Assembly: GCA_032718475.1 (NCBI GenBank)
Contig: JAUCBJ010007585.1
Location: 31,265 to 95,264, forward strand
DNA: 64,000 bases
DNA from: Nemertoderma westbladi
Lineage: Eukaryota; Xenacoelomorpha; Nemertodermatida; Nemertodermatidae
Direction: 5' to 3'
In this document: piece after piece, positions 52,983 through 63,389 of the stretch
Layout of the letters: the number at the start of each line of letters is the position of its first letter
How positions within the stretch are numbered: the stretch's first letter is position 1
Notes under the pieces: model-generated
Seen by the model: the letters and a program-made list of their open reading frames with translations, nothing else
What the model was told of the DNA's origin: nothing
The model's database searches: none
Translations under genes and position numbers: made by a program

Positions 52983-53897
52983 TTAGCGACTGATGATGGA
53001 GTCGTTATGTTCGCTCGCCTCCATCGATTGGGAGATCCGAACGCAGTCCTCGAGGGAAGGTTGCAGAAGAACCTTCAGGAGCTCCGTCCTCGTCTCTGAA
53101 GATTGGATCCCGACCAGAATCTGCGTCATGATCTGGCGATCGCGACAGCGGCAGCAGAGTTTGGCGTCGTCCGCCAACTGATCGAGGGCGATGCGAAAGG
53201 TGTCGAAGGACTTGTTGGCTCCCTGCCTCTGGTCGTGGAACCGGATCCCGTCGATGGCGATGCTTCTCTCCGACCGGAGGTGGGCCTGGAGATCGTCGAG
53301 GATGGAGTCCGTCGTCATCTCCAGAGCATCGATGTTGACATGGAGAGTCACTGTCAACGTTCGCTGGAGGTCCTGCCCGAGAGCGGAAATGAGGGCGTAG
53401 AACTGCTCATCTCGGGGGAAGGTGGAGGCTTGTTGGCGGTGCGTGTGGACGTGCCAGTTCTCTCTCCAGCAACGGAATGGAGTGAATTCGATGTCGCCAT
53501 CAATCTTCTCTAGCCCGGATGTATCTATCATGCGACGTCGAGGTTGGGGTTGCGCAGGAGCTGGATGTCCCATGGCGGCGGCGGGAGGTGCGGCAGCAGC
53601 ACCGGGTCCCGCACCGTGTTGGCCTTGGAGGGCAGCGATTAGCTGCATCATCCGAGCATCGGAGTCGGCTTGTTGTTGGAGGGCGTCAGCCTGGTGCTGT
53701 GCCAAACGCGAGTCGGCGTCGACATTAACTGGGTCAGTTGATCGAGTCTGTCATCCGCGTGTGCTCGTTGCTGATCGAGTTTGCGTCGCATATCTCGGAT
53801 GTTGTACCGAATATTGTACATTATCCGAATCTGATGAATCCGCGTTATCGTCTTTGCCTGCGGCAGCTAAAATTTTAGCACTGCATTTAGGAGGCAT
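52983..53897 (-). pseudogene. gag: Gypsy2 gag
   Basis: The frame starts at ATG 53897-53895 and is interrupted by TGA at 53751-53753, then is open to 52983. It has a Q/A-rich N-terminal stretch, a P-A-Q-P-Q-P-R-R linker, and a capsid-like region with F-T-P-F-R-C-W-R-E-N-W, L-Q-R-T-L and F-D-T-F-R-I-A-L-D-Q-L. A short Cys-rich stretch (C-C-R-C-R-D-R) replaces obvious zinc knuckles. Length and helical pattern suit Gypsy gag. Confidence 0.75.
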
Positions 53898-53917
53898 CGT
53901 TCAGTTCATAAATAAAT

Positions 53918-53927
53918 CACTGCGCCA
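53918..53927 (-). promoter_or_regulatory. Gypsy2 primer binding site
   Basis: TGGCGCAGTG immediately inside the 5' LTR, the same ten bases as in Gypsy1. Confidence 0.75.
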
Positions 53928-54240
53928 TATAATGATATCGTAAATATACCGATATATGAGTATGAGTAAGAAATAATATAGTGCCGCTTCTTGTATCGTA
54001 TTATATTATTTCAATAAATGCTGACAAACTGACAAAGTAAACTGGCTGACATACTGGTGGCAAACGCAGTACAGCTGTCAGTCTGTGGCTGTCCAGAATG
54101 ACAGCATAATAATATAATGTAAATAATAATGTGAAATCCCATCACCCTATATCCCATCTAATGTGCCAATCACTGATTGGCCGTTACCTAGTAACGGCCC
54201 TAGAGTATGTACCCCTATGTAACTAAGGAATATCAATACA
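53928..54240 (-). repeat. Gypsy2 5' LTR
   Basis: 313 bp, homologous to 49046-49371 with several differences and a length change. Confidence 0.88.
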
Positions 54241-54834
54241 GTCTGAAAGGCCGGAGGCCGGTTGAATAACTGAGTTTTAGTGGCAGTTGTTCGTGTCAGA
54301 ATACAATAATAGCACAATCAGAATATAATAATAGCATGGTTAATGACGACGACGGTTGAAACCGTCTTGCTTCCACAGCTCTACTTAAACCAACTGAACA
54401 ACAGGTAATAAATGCAATGGTTATATTACTAACACATATGGAATATTGCTATTGCTACGTGGCCTGGCCAATGAATGCACCCCAATCAGATGGTGTTCTG
54501 GCCCATCATTGGCTAACCTATCCTCCCTTCCCTTGGCAATCCCTGTTCCCTTTATGCCCTGCCCACGTGCTGGCTCCCTTAGTCCCCTTGAGATGGCTTG
54601 TAGCCTCTTATCTCTACTTGCGGCTGACAATGTGTATTGCCTTCGTTGGTTATTAGGCGACATTATATTGCTAATGTCACCTAGCCAACTATAATTGGTA
54701 AAAGCCACTTTCCCTATTTTCCGCTGTATAGTGCAGTGAATTGGATCCGCTTACATCTATCTAAGAGAAATAACTGGCCCACTAAATTTAGGGGCTTTGC
54801 AGCAGCTTGGCGGGTCGTATCTATATTATGTCAT
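54241..54834. other. No gene seen
   Basis: Moderately GC-rich sequence between Gypsy2 and repeat B. Short frames on both strands overlap (54417-54708) without recognisable motifs. Confidence 0.4.
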
Positions 54835-56501
54835 GAGTCTCCCTCGATATATACAGCTGATTGTCTACTATATATTTTCCAAGTTTCATCATAAACGGAT
54901 AAAAAGCAAAGGAATGGAAGGACATTTAATGATTAGACATGTATCCCCCTAGCGGTTGACAGATGAAATGTTATTTTTGTTGCAGACCCTACAATCTTAT
55001 GTGGATGTGGACTGATTACTGTAGTAATTGCGATTCTTAAAACAATGTGATTTACTTATTTAAGAATATAATAGAGCATAAGTGATGACAAATATATTAT
55101 CTTTTATATATTAGAAATATACACATATATTACAAATATATTAGAGCATGCCGCAATTCCCCAGAAAAAATGTATTGAAATATGATTTGCTGAAAATTAT
55201 AACTATCAAATTTTATGAAAATTGTTCACTACTTGAAATTTGGTGCTGAAAATAACCACCGCAGTAAATAATATTTCATAAATTTTAACTCATCATATCT
55301 ACTATAAGAGTTGTTGCTATGGCAAATCATATCTACTACTGTATAAGAGTTGTTGCTATGGCAAATCCCTTCGTTGCTATGTTTAAGACCCTCTAAAAAC
55401 CAGCGCTATCATTTGTTGATGTCTACCAAAAATTATATTATGTCACATATCTGTAACTAAACAACTATGTTGGGTAGTTCCGTCATATAAAAAATTCATA
55501 CGGGGTAATAGGCTGGAGCCTCTACTATAGTCTACTGTAAGATAGTACGAGTGGGTACGCGTGGTAACAATGGAATCATAGGTATGAAAAACTAAATCAT
55601 AATATCTAAGGAAACTAATAAATTATTTAAAATTAATTTAGTTTATTGAGATAACATTACGTAAAGGTCATTTATTCGTAGTGTAGCAGCTAATAAATAT
55701 ATTCAACATTCCAACAGAAGACTTATTTGGTAACTACAGTATATTGTGTAACTATGTTTGTTTCACTGTTACACTGCAGAACTTGGGCTGTATGTTTAGA
55801 TGTAGTATGAACTAGGGTAGTTTAATCTAGGGTAGTTATATATAGACATGTAACTTCGCGAGTAAGAACTAATGATATGCTTAGCCAATTCCAACATAGT
55901 ACTATCTAAAGTACGAACTACCCCGGTAAAATAGACTTTTGTGGACTAGTTCCTTAATTGATATATCACCCCCACGCCTTCCCACTAAGTTGCCTAAAAA
56001 AAATTTGAAATTTGAAAATTTGAAATAAAAATTCCCCGACCAGCTAGCTAATGAGTCATTGAATCTTGATTTCCGCTTTCCATTATTTTTCAGCTAAAAG
56101 CGTTTAACAGAGAAAGTCCCGGTCAGCCCGTTGATATTATTATTACACCAGCCAAATCGCAGTTGTTCCTAGTCTATATTGGATTTGTTGTTTCCGATGG
56201 AAAGGTGGACTAACAACTAAATATATATGAATTTGGTTGAAAAATCGTTGAAATATTGGCCTTCGAAAGTTGCCTGTTTGGCATGGATGTGCGCAAGATT
56301 TTTCGCATTTATTAAATATATCAAACATTCTATAATATATCTATAATATTTACAGTATTCTAGAATGTTTGTAAGTATATAGGCTCGGTCAGAAGGAATG
56401 GGCGCATTTGCGAATGGTACATACTTGGAAACTTACAGACACTGTCAGATAGGTTGCACTCTGTTTACTTTCACATTCTCACCATTATTGCAATCACCAG
56501 A

Positions 56502-57150
56502 ATTTTTATTTTAGCTTTTATTATTTTAGCTACAAGCGTTTGAAAAAAGTGTCTCCAGCGATATTGCTCCAATTACAGCGCAGTTATTCGTCAACCTTAT
56601 AGTGATTTGTTGCTACTAGTGGAAAGCTGGCCATATGCAAGGATTTCAAATATGTAAAAATATTTGAATTTGGTTGGGAAATATCTGAGATATGAGCGCT
56701 CGAAAGTTGGATGTATTTACTTCCACTGCAGGCCATTTATTCTATTTAATAAATGCATAACATTCTGGAACATTGTGTTTATCTCATAAGTAGCTTGGCA
56801 ACAATGCAATGCCTACATGATATAATACTAGTGTTATGGATATTCCTAGTAGTAGTACATACATAAGCGAAATATTCTAGAACATAGTGTATTTATTATA
56901 TAGAATAAATGGCCTGTAGTGGAAGTAAATACATGCAACATTCGAATGCCCATATCTCAGCTATTTCCCAACCAAGTTCAAATATTTTTATATATTTGGA
57001 ATCCTTGCATGGCCAGCTTTCCACTAATACCAACAAATCACTATAAGGTTGAAGAATAACTACGGTGTAACTGGTGTAATATCGCTGTAGACACTTTTTT
57101 CAAACACGTGTAGCTAAAGAATAAAGGCAAAAATAAAAATTCTGGCTCAC
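56502..57150. repeat. Long palindrome (foldback) in copy B
   Basis: Left arm about 56502-56765 and right arm about 56880-57150, equivalent to 17988-18650. It contains GGCCATTTATTCTAT and its complement near the centre. Confidence 0.75.
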
Positions 57151-57777
57151 TCAGGAAGGAGGAGGGAGGTGAAACTCTCTATGTTTCAAATTTATTTCAT
57201 GCAATCTCATAAAGATTTGTAAAAGGATTTGGGGGGGGGGGGGGTGGTGGGGGGCAATATAACTGAATAACGATACTATATTCCAGGACATGGAGTAGTT
57301 TTTGTGACTTACAATTATATGAGAAAGTAAACCCATTAGTTTTTTTTATAAATGTTCTAGAAAGTATATTGAGTGTTCTAGAACTTTGAATAAAAGTTCT
57401 AGAACATTTTAATTATTAATTTTCGAGAATATTATTTTCTTTAAAAAAGAAAATTATTTAAAAAATTGTTAAATTTTATTATTTTTTATGCTATGTTGCC
57501 TGTTTTTTTTCTATTGATAAGAGTTCTTAGAACATTATTAAATGTTCTAGACCATGTACCAAATTAAAAAATAAATAATAGAAATATACGATGAACGTTC
57601 CAGTTGCGACAAATGTAACGAATACGCCGACAAATTCGCGTCAAAGGTGATCGGATATCTCTGGCGACGCCAGATTCGTACTTAATGAAAGTACACATTT
57701 TGAACTTGAACTTGAATTGAACTGAATTTGAACACATTTTAGTACAAAATGAAAATGTTGCCACGGGCGGAACTCTA

Positions 57778-58145
57778 GCTATTAAAAAGCTTGCGTTGTA
57801 AGGATTCCAAATATGTAACAATATCTGAATTTCGTTGAGAAGCAGCTGAGATAAAGGCGTTCAAAGATGGCAAGAATTATCAGGCCATTTATTCTATCTA
57901 ATAAATACAACAAAATTATAGAATATGTTATTTATATTATAAGTTGGAAGGCAACAGCGGTATTCATATCCAATATATCTATTACGTAGCTATTCATACA
58001 AAATGTTCCAGAACATCTTGTATTTATTAAATATAATAAATGGCCTTCAACGAACAATACTTCTTGCAATATTTGAACCCCTATATCTCAGCTGTTTCTC
58101 AACGGAATTCAGATATTGTTACATATTTGGACTCCTTGCAACGCA
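57778..58145. repeat. Second palindrome in copy B
   Basis: The left arm (about 57778-57930) contains AGCTTGCGTTGTAAGGA and the right arm (about 57985-58145) contains TCCTTGCAACGCAAGCT. Roughly 150-bp arms diverge in places. Copy A keeps the left arm only and copy C the right arm only. Confidence 0.7.
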
Positions 58146-58439
58146 AGCTTTTTAATGATATGAAAAAATTACGACTAATATGAAGAATGTCCACGATATG
58201 GAGGGTGCGATTTCGCAAAAGACACTTTTTTAAACTTTTTTCAGGAAATGACACTATATTACGGGACTTGGTGTACACGGATACCATCTACTGCCACAAC
58301 AACTCATGATGAAAAACAACATATTTAGGAAACTTGGTTTGGAATGATTTGAGTTGCTGGAGATCAGTTGGAATATAAACAAACTTTCCAACTAAAGGGG
58401 CCAAATTGTCCATTACTTCATTGACAGCTCCATAAACAG

Positions 58440-58858
58440 GGTATTAGTATGGCCTGTGACCCCATTTTTTGATGAAAAAAACTAACTAGATGGCAGATTT
58501 ATGTACAATAAAATTGCTTAATTTTGCGTGTAAAAACCATAGTTATGAGTGAGGCCCCATTCAGCAAACTGATAAAACTAATAAATAATAGCGAATTATA
58601 GAAATCTGTTTAATTCAGTTCAAAAACAAAAAACAAATCAATTTACATTGTTACAGTATATTCATTAAATAACATATTCGATTAACCTTCAATAAATCAT
58701 TATTTACAACACTTGGTTACCATAGCAACACAAGAAAAATGTTCCAGAATGTAGAACTTGAGTGGGGCAAACATAATACCAACATATGTAGCTAGTATAT
58801 CATAAATTACTAGCTAGTTTTTTTCATCAAAAAGTGGGGTCACAGGCCATACTAATAC
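58440..58858. mobile_element. Mutator-like MITE, 419 bp
   Basis: Terminal inverted repeats of about 48 bp with two mismatches start GTATTAGTATGGCCTGTG. Nine-base direct repeats CATAAACAG flank the element (58431-58439 and 58859-58867). Long TIRs starting with G and a 9-bp target duplication fit the Mutator superfamily. If the TIR is taken one base longer, the duplication is 7 bp. No coding capacity. Confidence 0.8.
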
Positions 58859-59649
58859 CATAAACAGTGGGTTGGTCAATGTGGAAGGCGTGGGCAATGT
58901 CGTGAATTGCTGGCAAGGTAGCGCATAGAACTCAAAACCTTTATTCGTGTTCGTGGTTTTAGGCCTTTAACAGTTTAACCTGCTAATTTATGTGTCTGTT
59001 AATACCTGACAGCCCAAAACAGATGAACACAGTCAAAGCCAGTCTAGCGCGGCGTATGACCCACCAGATGTGGGAGACTGGATTCGATGGCAGAAAGTCG
59101 TAGGGACAAGACGTAGGATACCTTGTATTATTTGATCGAGCTTTACTATATAAATCTCCAAAAACTATGTTTATTTTCCATTAAATACTGACAGTTCCTT
59201 TCAGTCTAAATACTACGCAGAAATATGACTTATACTAACTACAACGGGTGGGCATAAGATAACCCAAATGTTTACATCCTTTAGGGATGTATTTATTGAC
59301 CTTCACACTCTCGCACGGACGGTCAATAGTACTGAAACACGCTAATTTGCCAACAGTCACCGATTTTACTTGCATATAGGGAGAACTTAACTCACGTACG
59401 TTGGGGTCTATGAAACAGCATAAACTCATACAAACATCTGTTATTTGAACTATGCAATTGTGAATAGTAAACCCCTCCGCTTACCTCAATGATCATGAAA
59501 ACCAAGAGATCTACCGGTTATTCGTTAGTATTCTCCAACTATTAACATGAATCCATATGATACAATGACAACAGATTATAACAGCATAAATCAGTATAAA
59601 AATGCGGTGTTGCGGCAATATCAGACAGTCAGTATGTGTATGGCATACA

Positions 59650-59940
59650 TATGGTATTTTTATTCTTGATTAATTATGTCGGTCTTGAATTTATTTACAT
59701 CGGTCTTGAACTTATTTATGTCCCTCTTGATTTATTTATATGTCGGTCTTGATTTATTAATGTCGATTTTGAATATATTTATGCCGCACTTGATTTAATT
59801 ATCTCGCCCTTGAATTATTATTGCCGCCCTTGAATTATTATTGCCGCTCTTGAATTATTATTGTCGCACTTGATTTATTTACGGCGCTCTTGAATTATTT
59901 ATATCGGTCTTGATTCCCATTTACTTGGTCTTGATTCATT
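59650..59940 (+). repeat. ~22-bp minisatellite
   Basis: About 13 imperfect units with CTTGAWTTATTTAT and a GTCGGT/GCCGCC link. Confidence 0.8.
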
Positions 59941-60290
59941 GGTCGAAGGAATTTCTACCATTATAATCAACCAATCAGAATCAGCTGGACAGTAGTGCAG
60001 TGAGAATAGTTAGTTAGTTAGTTAGTTTATTGACATAAAGTTAGATTGTATATAAATGAGATAAACAATTATTAACCAGCACAACACCACTTTACGTCCT
60101 GATATTAATAATATACATGTTATACATAATCATCAAAATAATAATTCCTACTGTAATTTAATAAAATAAACATTTAAATATAATTAGCACAAGATTATTT
60201 TAATTGACACATTACTAATGCCTCATTACTAATACTAATGTATTGATGCTATCAATCGAATAATTTTTGAACCTCGTATACAAAAACAGC

Positions 60291-63200
60291 TTAATATACA
60301 GACATTACTGACTCTATATACCTACACAATTGTTCAATATTATCCATATTACCATTGAAAAAGATACTTATATTTTGCATATTTAACTGTGGGTACTGTC
60401 TGCGTATTGGTAGTGATATTGGGCAATGTAACAGTGTGTGCACTTCGTCCTGAACGGATTTGTTATCACAGGGACACACTCGCTCCTCGTGTGGAATCCG
60501 TGACCATCGCCCTCGTTCTACAAACAGGTTGTGCGACATTAATCGCATTCTGCTGAAGTGCGCCCTAATATAATCCGGTACATACGGGGATTTCAGGCTG
60601 TAAATCGAGTGGCATGTCAGGTCCATATTCAGTGACGTCCTGTATGTGACAAACTTGGTCGCCGTGCTTGGCTTCTTGCGTATTCTAGTAAGAATGTCGC
60701 TGTTAGTCGGGCTTGGTTCGGACCACGCCATAGCACACTTTATCATGTTGTACCCTGGTGAGTTTACATTCTTACAAATGGTAAGTGCCTGTCGGAAAGG
60801 TGTGTCCTCTGGTAGCGTATGTAGAGCTTTCTGTAGGAACCGTTTGCGGTATTTCATTATGCGTGTTTGAATGGAAGGCATCCCTACTTCTATTAAACAA
60901 ATGTCGGTCGGGGTTTGTTCCCGTACACCTAATAATATTTTTATCATACGGCCATAAAATATATCTAAACTCTTAGTATTATTAGTTAACCAGCCTTCGC
61001 AACCATATAGGAATGCTGTAGCTACTGCAGCCTCAAACACCTGCTTTTTAACACAAAAAGCAATATTTGTATTGTGCGCACAAAATATAGAAAATTTATT
61101 TACAATCTCCTCGCACCGAGTTTTATGTAGATTAAAAACTGAGTTGAATTTACCATCTTCTGTAAAAATAGATCCAAGATAGGTGTATGTAGTACAATGG
61201 TTAACTGTTACGTCATTTACAACTAGAGGAGTTCTATCGTACATTGCACCATTAACAACGAAAAACTTTGTCTTTTTTACATTTATCTTCATACCAGACT
61301 CTTTACAAAAAGCTATAAGAGCACCCAATTTACGCAGGCACAAATTACGGTTAGTAGAAAGAATTATAGTATCATCCATTAGTAACATAATATGCAAAAT
61401 ACCCAAATAACCATCCTGGGTTACAGTATTACACACCATTGTTACCAGATTGTCAATATATAAGCTAAATAATATTACACTAGTAGCTGCACCTTGTCTT
61501 ACGCCTATGGCTGTACATATTATAGCGGATTTCAATATACTTTTAGTACATGTATAAGTAGCTAAGATTGCCATTAACATTACTTTTCCACAACCCAATT
61601 TTCTTAATCTTTCAATAAGTTTCATTCTAGGTATATTATCGTAAGCCTTTGAGAAATCTACAAATAGTACAAAAAGTTTCTCCCTTTTAAAAATCGCATA
61701 ATCTATAAGTAGACGCAGTGCTAATATATGTTCAGTGCAACTGCGGTTTTTTCTACCCCCTGCCTGACACCTACTTATATTGCACCATAAGGACAGTCTA
61801 GCTGATAATAACATATCATAAATCTTAGCACAGGTCTCCATAATTGATATACCTCTGTAATTACCACAAATAGCTCGGCTCCCCGATTTGAAAATTATTA
61901 TTAATTTACTGTAGCACCACGATGTGGGGTACGCCCCAAATTTAAACACGAAATTAAAAAATGCAAGAAAAAATATAAGCCAATTACCAGGTAGCGAAGT
62001 GAACAATCCAAGTGCGACACCTATGTAACTTTTATTTATTTTTATTTCACTTAAAACTTCCGCAAATTCCTTTTCTGACAACGGATCATCTAGAATCGGA
62101 ACATATGGAGCGGTTGAAAATTCGTCAGTCATATGCACTGTTTCCGCAGATGGAGGATTCAGTAACGCTTCAAAATGGCTTTTAAATTGGTTGTCATCTG
62201 GCATACTCTCTCTCCTGGGTTTTAGTTTATCAATTTCACCTTTCCAGTTTACTGCATGCCAGATTAATTTAGGGTCATTCAAAGAAACTAGCCTCGCCCA
62301 CCGATCATTATTAGATTCAGGTAGATTAACATTGTGTATACAATCGTATTGCTTTTTAACTTTGCAACTTTTGGCCGTTTCATTTAAAATTTGTGTTGCA
62401 GTTTCTACTATATTCTGCCCACCCTCTCTACTAGCGTCATTAATTATCGGTGGATGAATACTTGTAATAAGGTCTTTAAACTGGTCTAAGTTAGTATTGC
62501 AATGGCTGGGCCCTTTCTCCCCAAGTGGGGTTGTACGGTAATTATTAAAATTTAATTCAGTCCACACCGCACCCAAATCACCTGCTCTGTCATATATCGC
62601 ACTTGTTAAATATTTTTTATTATTAATATTAATTTCTACTTCTACCAATAAAGGTGCGTGATCCGAGCCATGTTGGTTTCTGTCTACACTAACTTTAACT
62701 ACATTACTAACCAAACAACTCGTAATTACACATAGGTCCAATGAGCTTACCCATGATTTACCCTTCCTATAGGATAAACCCCCACCTAACACACCCCTCC
62801 CTGTTTCTAAATGGTTTGCGACTACACGCCCAGTGGTAGAGCATATACGTAGTAACCGTTCCCCATTGCTATTTACAGCGTTATCTTCCACCCCGTGATA
62901 CTTTCGGTTAATCACATGCCGTTCACCGGTGTATTTAGGGACCCCAACACGTGCATTGAGGTCGCCAACAACTATAACCTTTCGGTTCTCTTCAAGGGTG
63001 GCATTCAGGTTCCCGAACATTTGGGTCGAAAAATAGCGAGAGTCACAAGGGGTTATGTAGGAGGTACCGATCAAGGTATCAGGCGCGAAACTAAACCGCA
63101 GCCATAGCTGATCCTCCTTACTCGTATCCACTTCTAACACGAATTTAGCTAATGTACACTTCACCAATGCCAATATCCCCCCGCGATGGGATGGTGTTGG

Positions 63201-63386
63201 CGTATTAATATATTGGGTGAAGCCGGGTACGTGTGTGGGTTTATTAGTTTTAATTTCTGACAGGAATACGATATCATGGGAATGTATATATCGGAGAATC
63301 TGGGGATCTAGGAGTTTATCTTTCAGACCACAGATATTCCACGAGCATAGAGACAAAGTTCTAAATAGGTGTTGTGCAGCTCCCCC
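60291..63386 (-). CDS. LINE ORF2: endonuclease and reverse transcriptase
   Basis: Open for 1,031 codons after the ORF1 TAG; the often-cited first codon at 63356 is TTG, and the endonuclease fold begins there (L-S-L-C-S-W-N-I-C-G-L). Endonuclease motifs: F-L-S-E-I-K (E34), V-V-G-D-L-N-A-R-V-G, G-S-D-H-A-P-L. RT motifs: F-V-D-F-S-K-A-Y-D-N-I, G-V-R-Q-G-A-A-T-S and L-L-M-D-D-T-I-I-L, with Met in the box where most have Ala. The C-terminus has a C-P-C ... H-T-L-L-H-C zinc-like motif. No ATG precedes the endonuclease, so translation may depend on readthrough of the TAG or internal initiation. The protein appears complete and undamaged. Confidence 0.88.
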   Translation of the reverse strand, partial: GGAAQHLFRTLSLCSWNICGLKDKLLDPQILRYIHSHDIVFLSEIKTNKPTHVPGFTQYINTPTPSHRGGILALVKCTLAKFVLEVDTSKEDQLWLRFSFAPDTLIGTSYITPCDSRYFSTQMFGNLNATLEENRKVIVVGDLNARVGVPKYTGERHVINRKYHGVEDNAVNSNGERLLRICSTTGRVVANHLETGRGVLGGGLSYRKGKSWVSSLDLCVITSCLVSNVVKVSVDRNQHGSDHAPLLVEVEININNKKYLTSAIYDRAGDLGAVWTELNFNNYRTTPLGEKGPSHCNTNLDQFKDLITSIHPPIINDASREGGQNIVETATQILNETAKSCKVKKQYDCIHNVNLPESNNDRWARLVSLNDPKLIWHAVNWKGEIDKLKPRRESMPDDNQFKSHFEALLNPPSAETVHMTDEFSTAPYVPILDDPLSEKEFAEVLSEIKINKSYIGVALGLFTSLPGNWLIFFLAFFNFVFKFGAYPTSWCYSKLIIIFKSGSRAICGNYRGISIMETCAKIYDMLLSARLSLWCNISRCQAGGRKNRSCTEHILALRLLIDYAIFKREKLFVLFVDFSKAYDNIPRMKLIERLRKLGCGKVMLMAILATYTCTKSILKSAIICTAIGVRQGAATSVILFSLYIDNLVTMVCNTVTQDGYLGILHIMLLMDDTIILSTNRNLCLRKLGALIAFCKESGMKINVKKTKFFVVNGAMYDRTPLVVNDVTVNHCTTYTYLGSIFTEDGKFNSVFNLHKTRCEEIVNKFSIFCAHNTNIAFCVKKQVFEAAVATAFLYGCEGWLTNNTKSLDIFYGRMIKILLGVREQTPTDICLIEVGMPSIQTRIMKYRKRFLQKALHTLPEDTPFRQALTICKNVNSPGYNMIKCAMAWSEPSPTNSDILTRIRKKPSTATKFVTYRTSLNMDLTCHSIYSLKSPYVPDYIRAHFSRMRLMSHNLFVERGRWSRIPHEERVCPCDNKSVQDEVHTLLHCPISLPIRRQYPQLNMQNISIFFNGNMDNIEQLCRYIESVMSVY

Positions 63387-63389
63387 CTA
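63387..63389 (-). promoter_or_regulatory. In-frame TAG between LINE ORF1 and ORF2
   Basis: TAG followed by GGG GGA. Eleven codons later the same frame reaches the TTG at the endonuclease start. This is a possible readthrough site. Confidence 0.5.

Larger units (their letters stand above)
49046..54240 (-). mobile_element. Ty3/Gypsy LTR retrotransposon (Gypsy2), degenerate
   Basis: A 5.2-kb minus-strand element with LTRs at 49046-49371 and 53928-54240. These are clearly related but differ by several substitutions and an indel near the GACAGCATA word. Gag, protease, RT, RNase H and integrase occur in Gypsy order but in several frames. The PBS TGGCGCAGTG abuts the 5' LTR and a purine tract abuts the 3' LTR. 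Flanking pentamers (GTACT and GTCTG) do not match, so the flanks have changed or the insertion recombined. Confidence 0.9.
54835..59637 (+). repeat. Large non-coding repeat, copy B
   Basis: Same start, order and end (CAGACAGTCAGTATG) as copy A (15799-20183). It lacks A's 16.1-16.85 kb part, is shortened around 57.2-57.35 kb with a poly-G tract (about 57231-57243), and has an extra segment at about 58.2-59.25 kb that includes a MITE. No coding frame. Confidence 0.8.
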
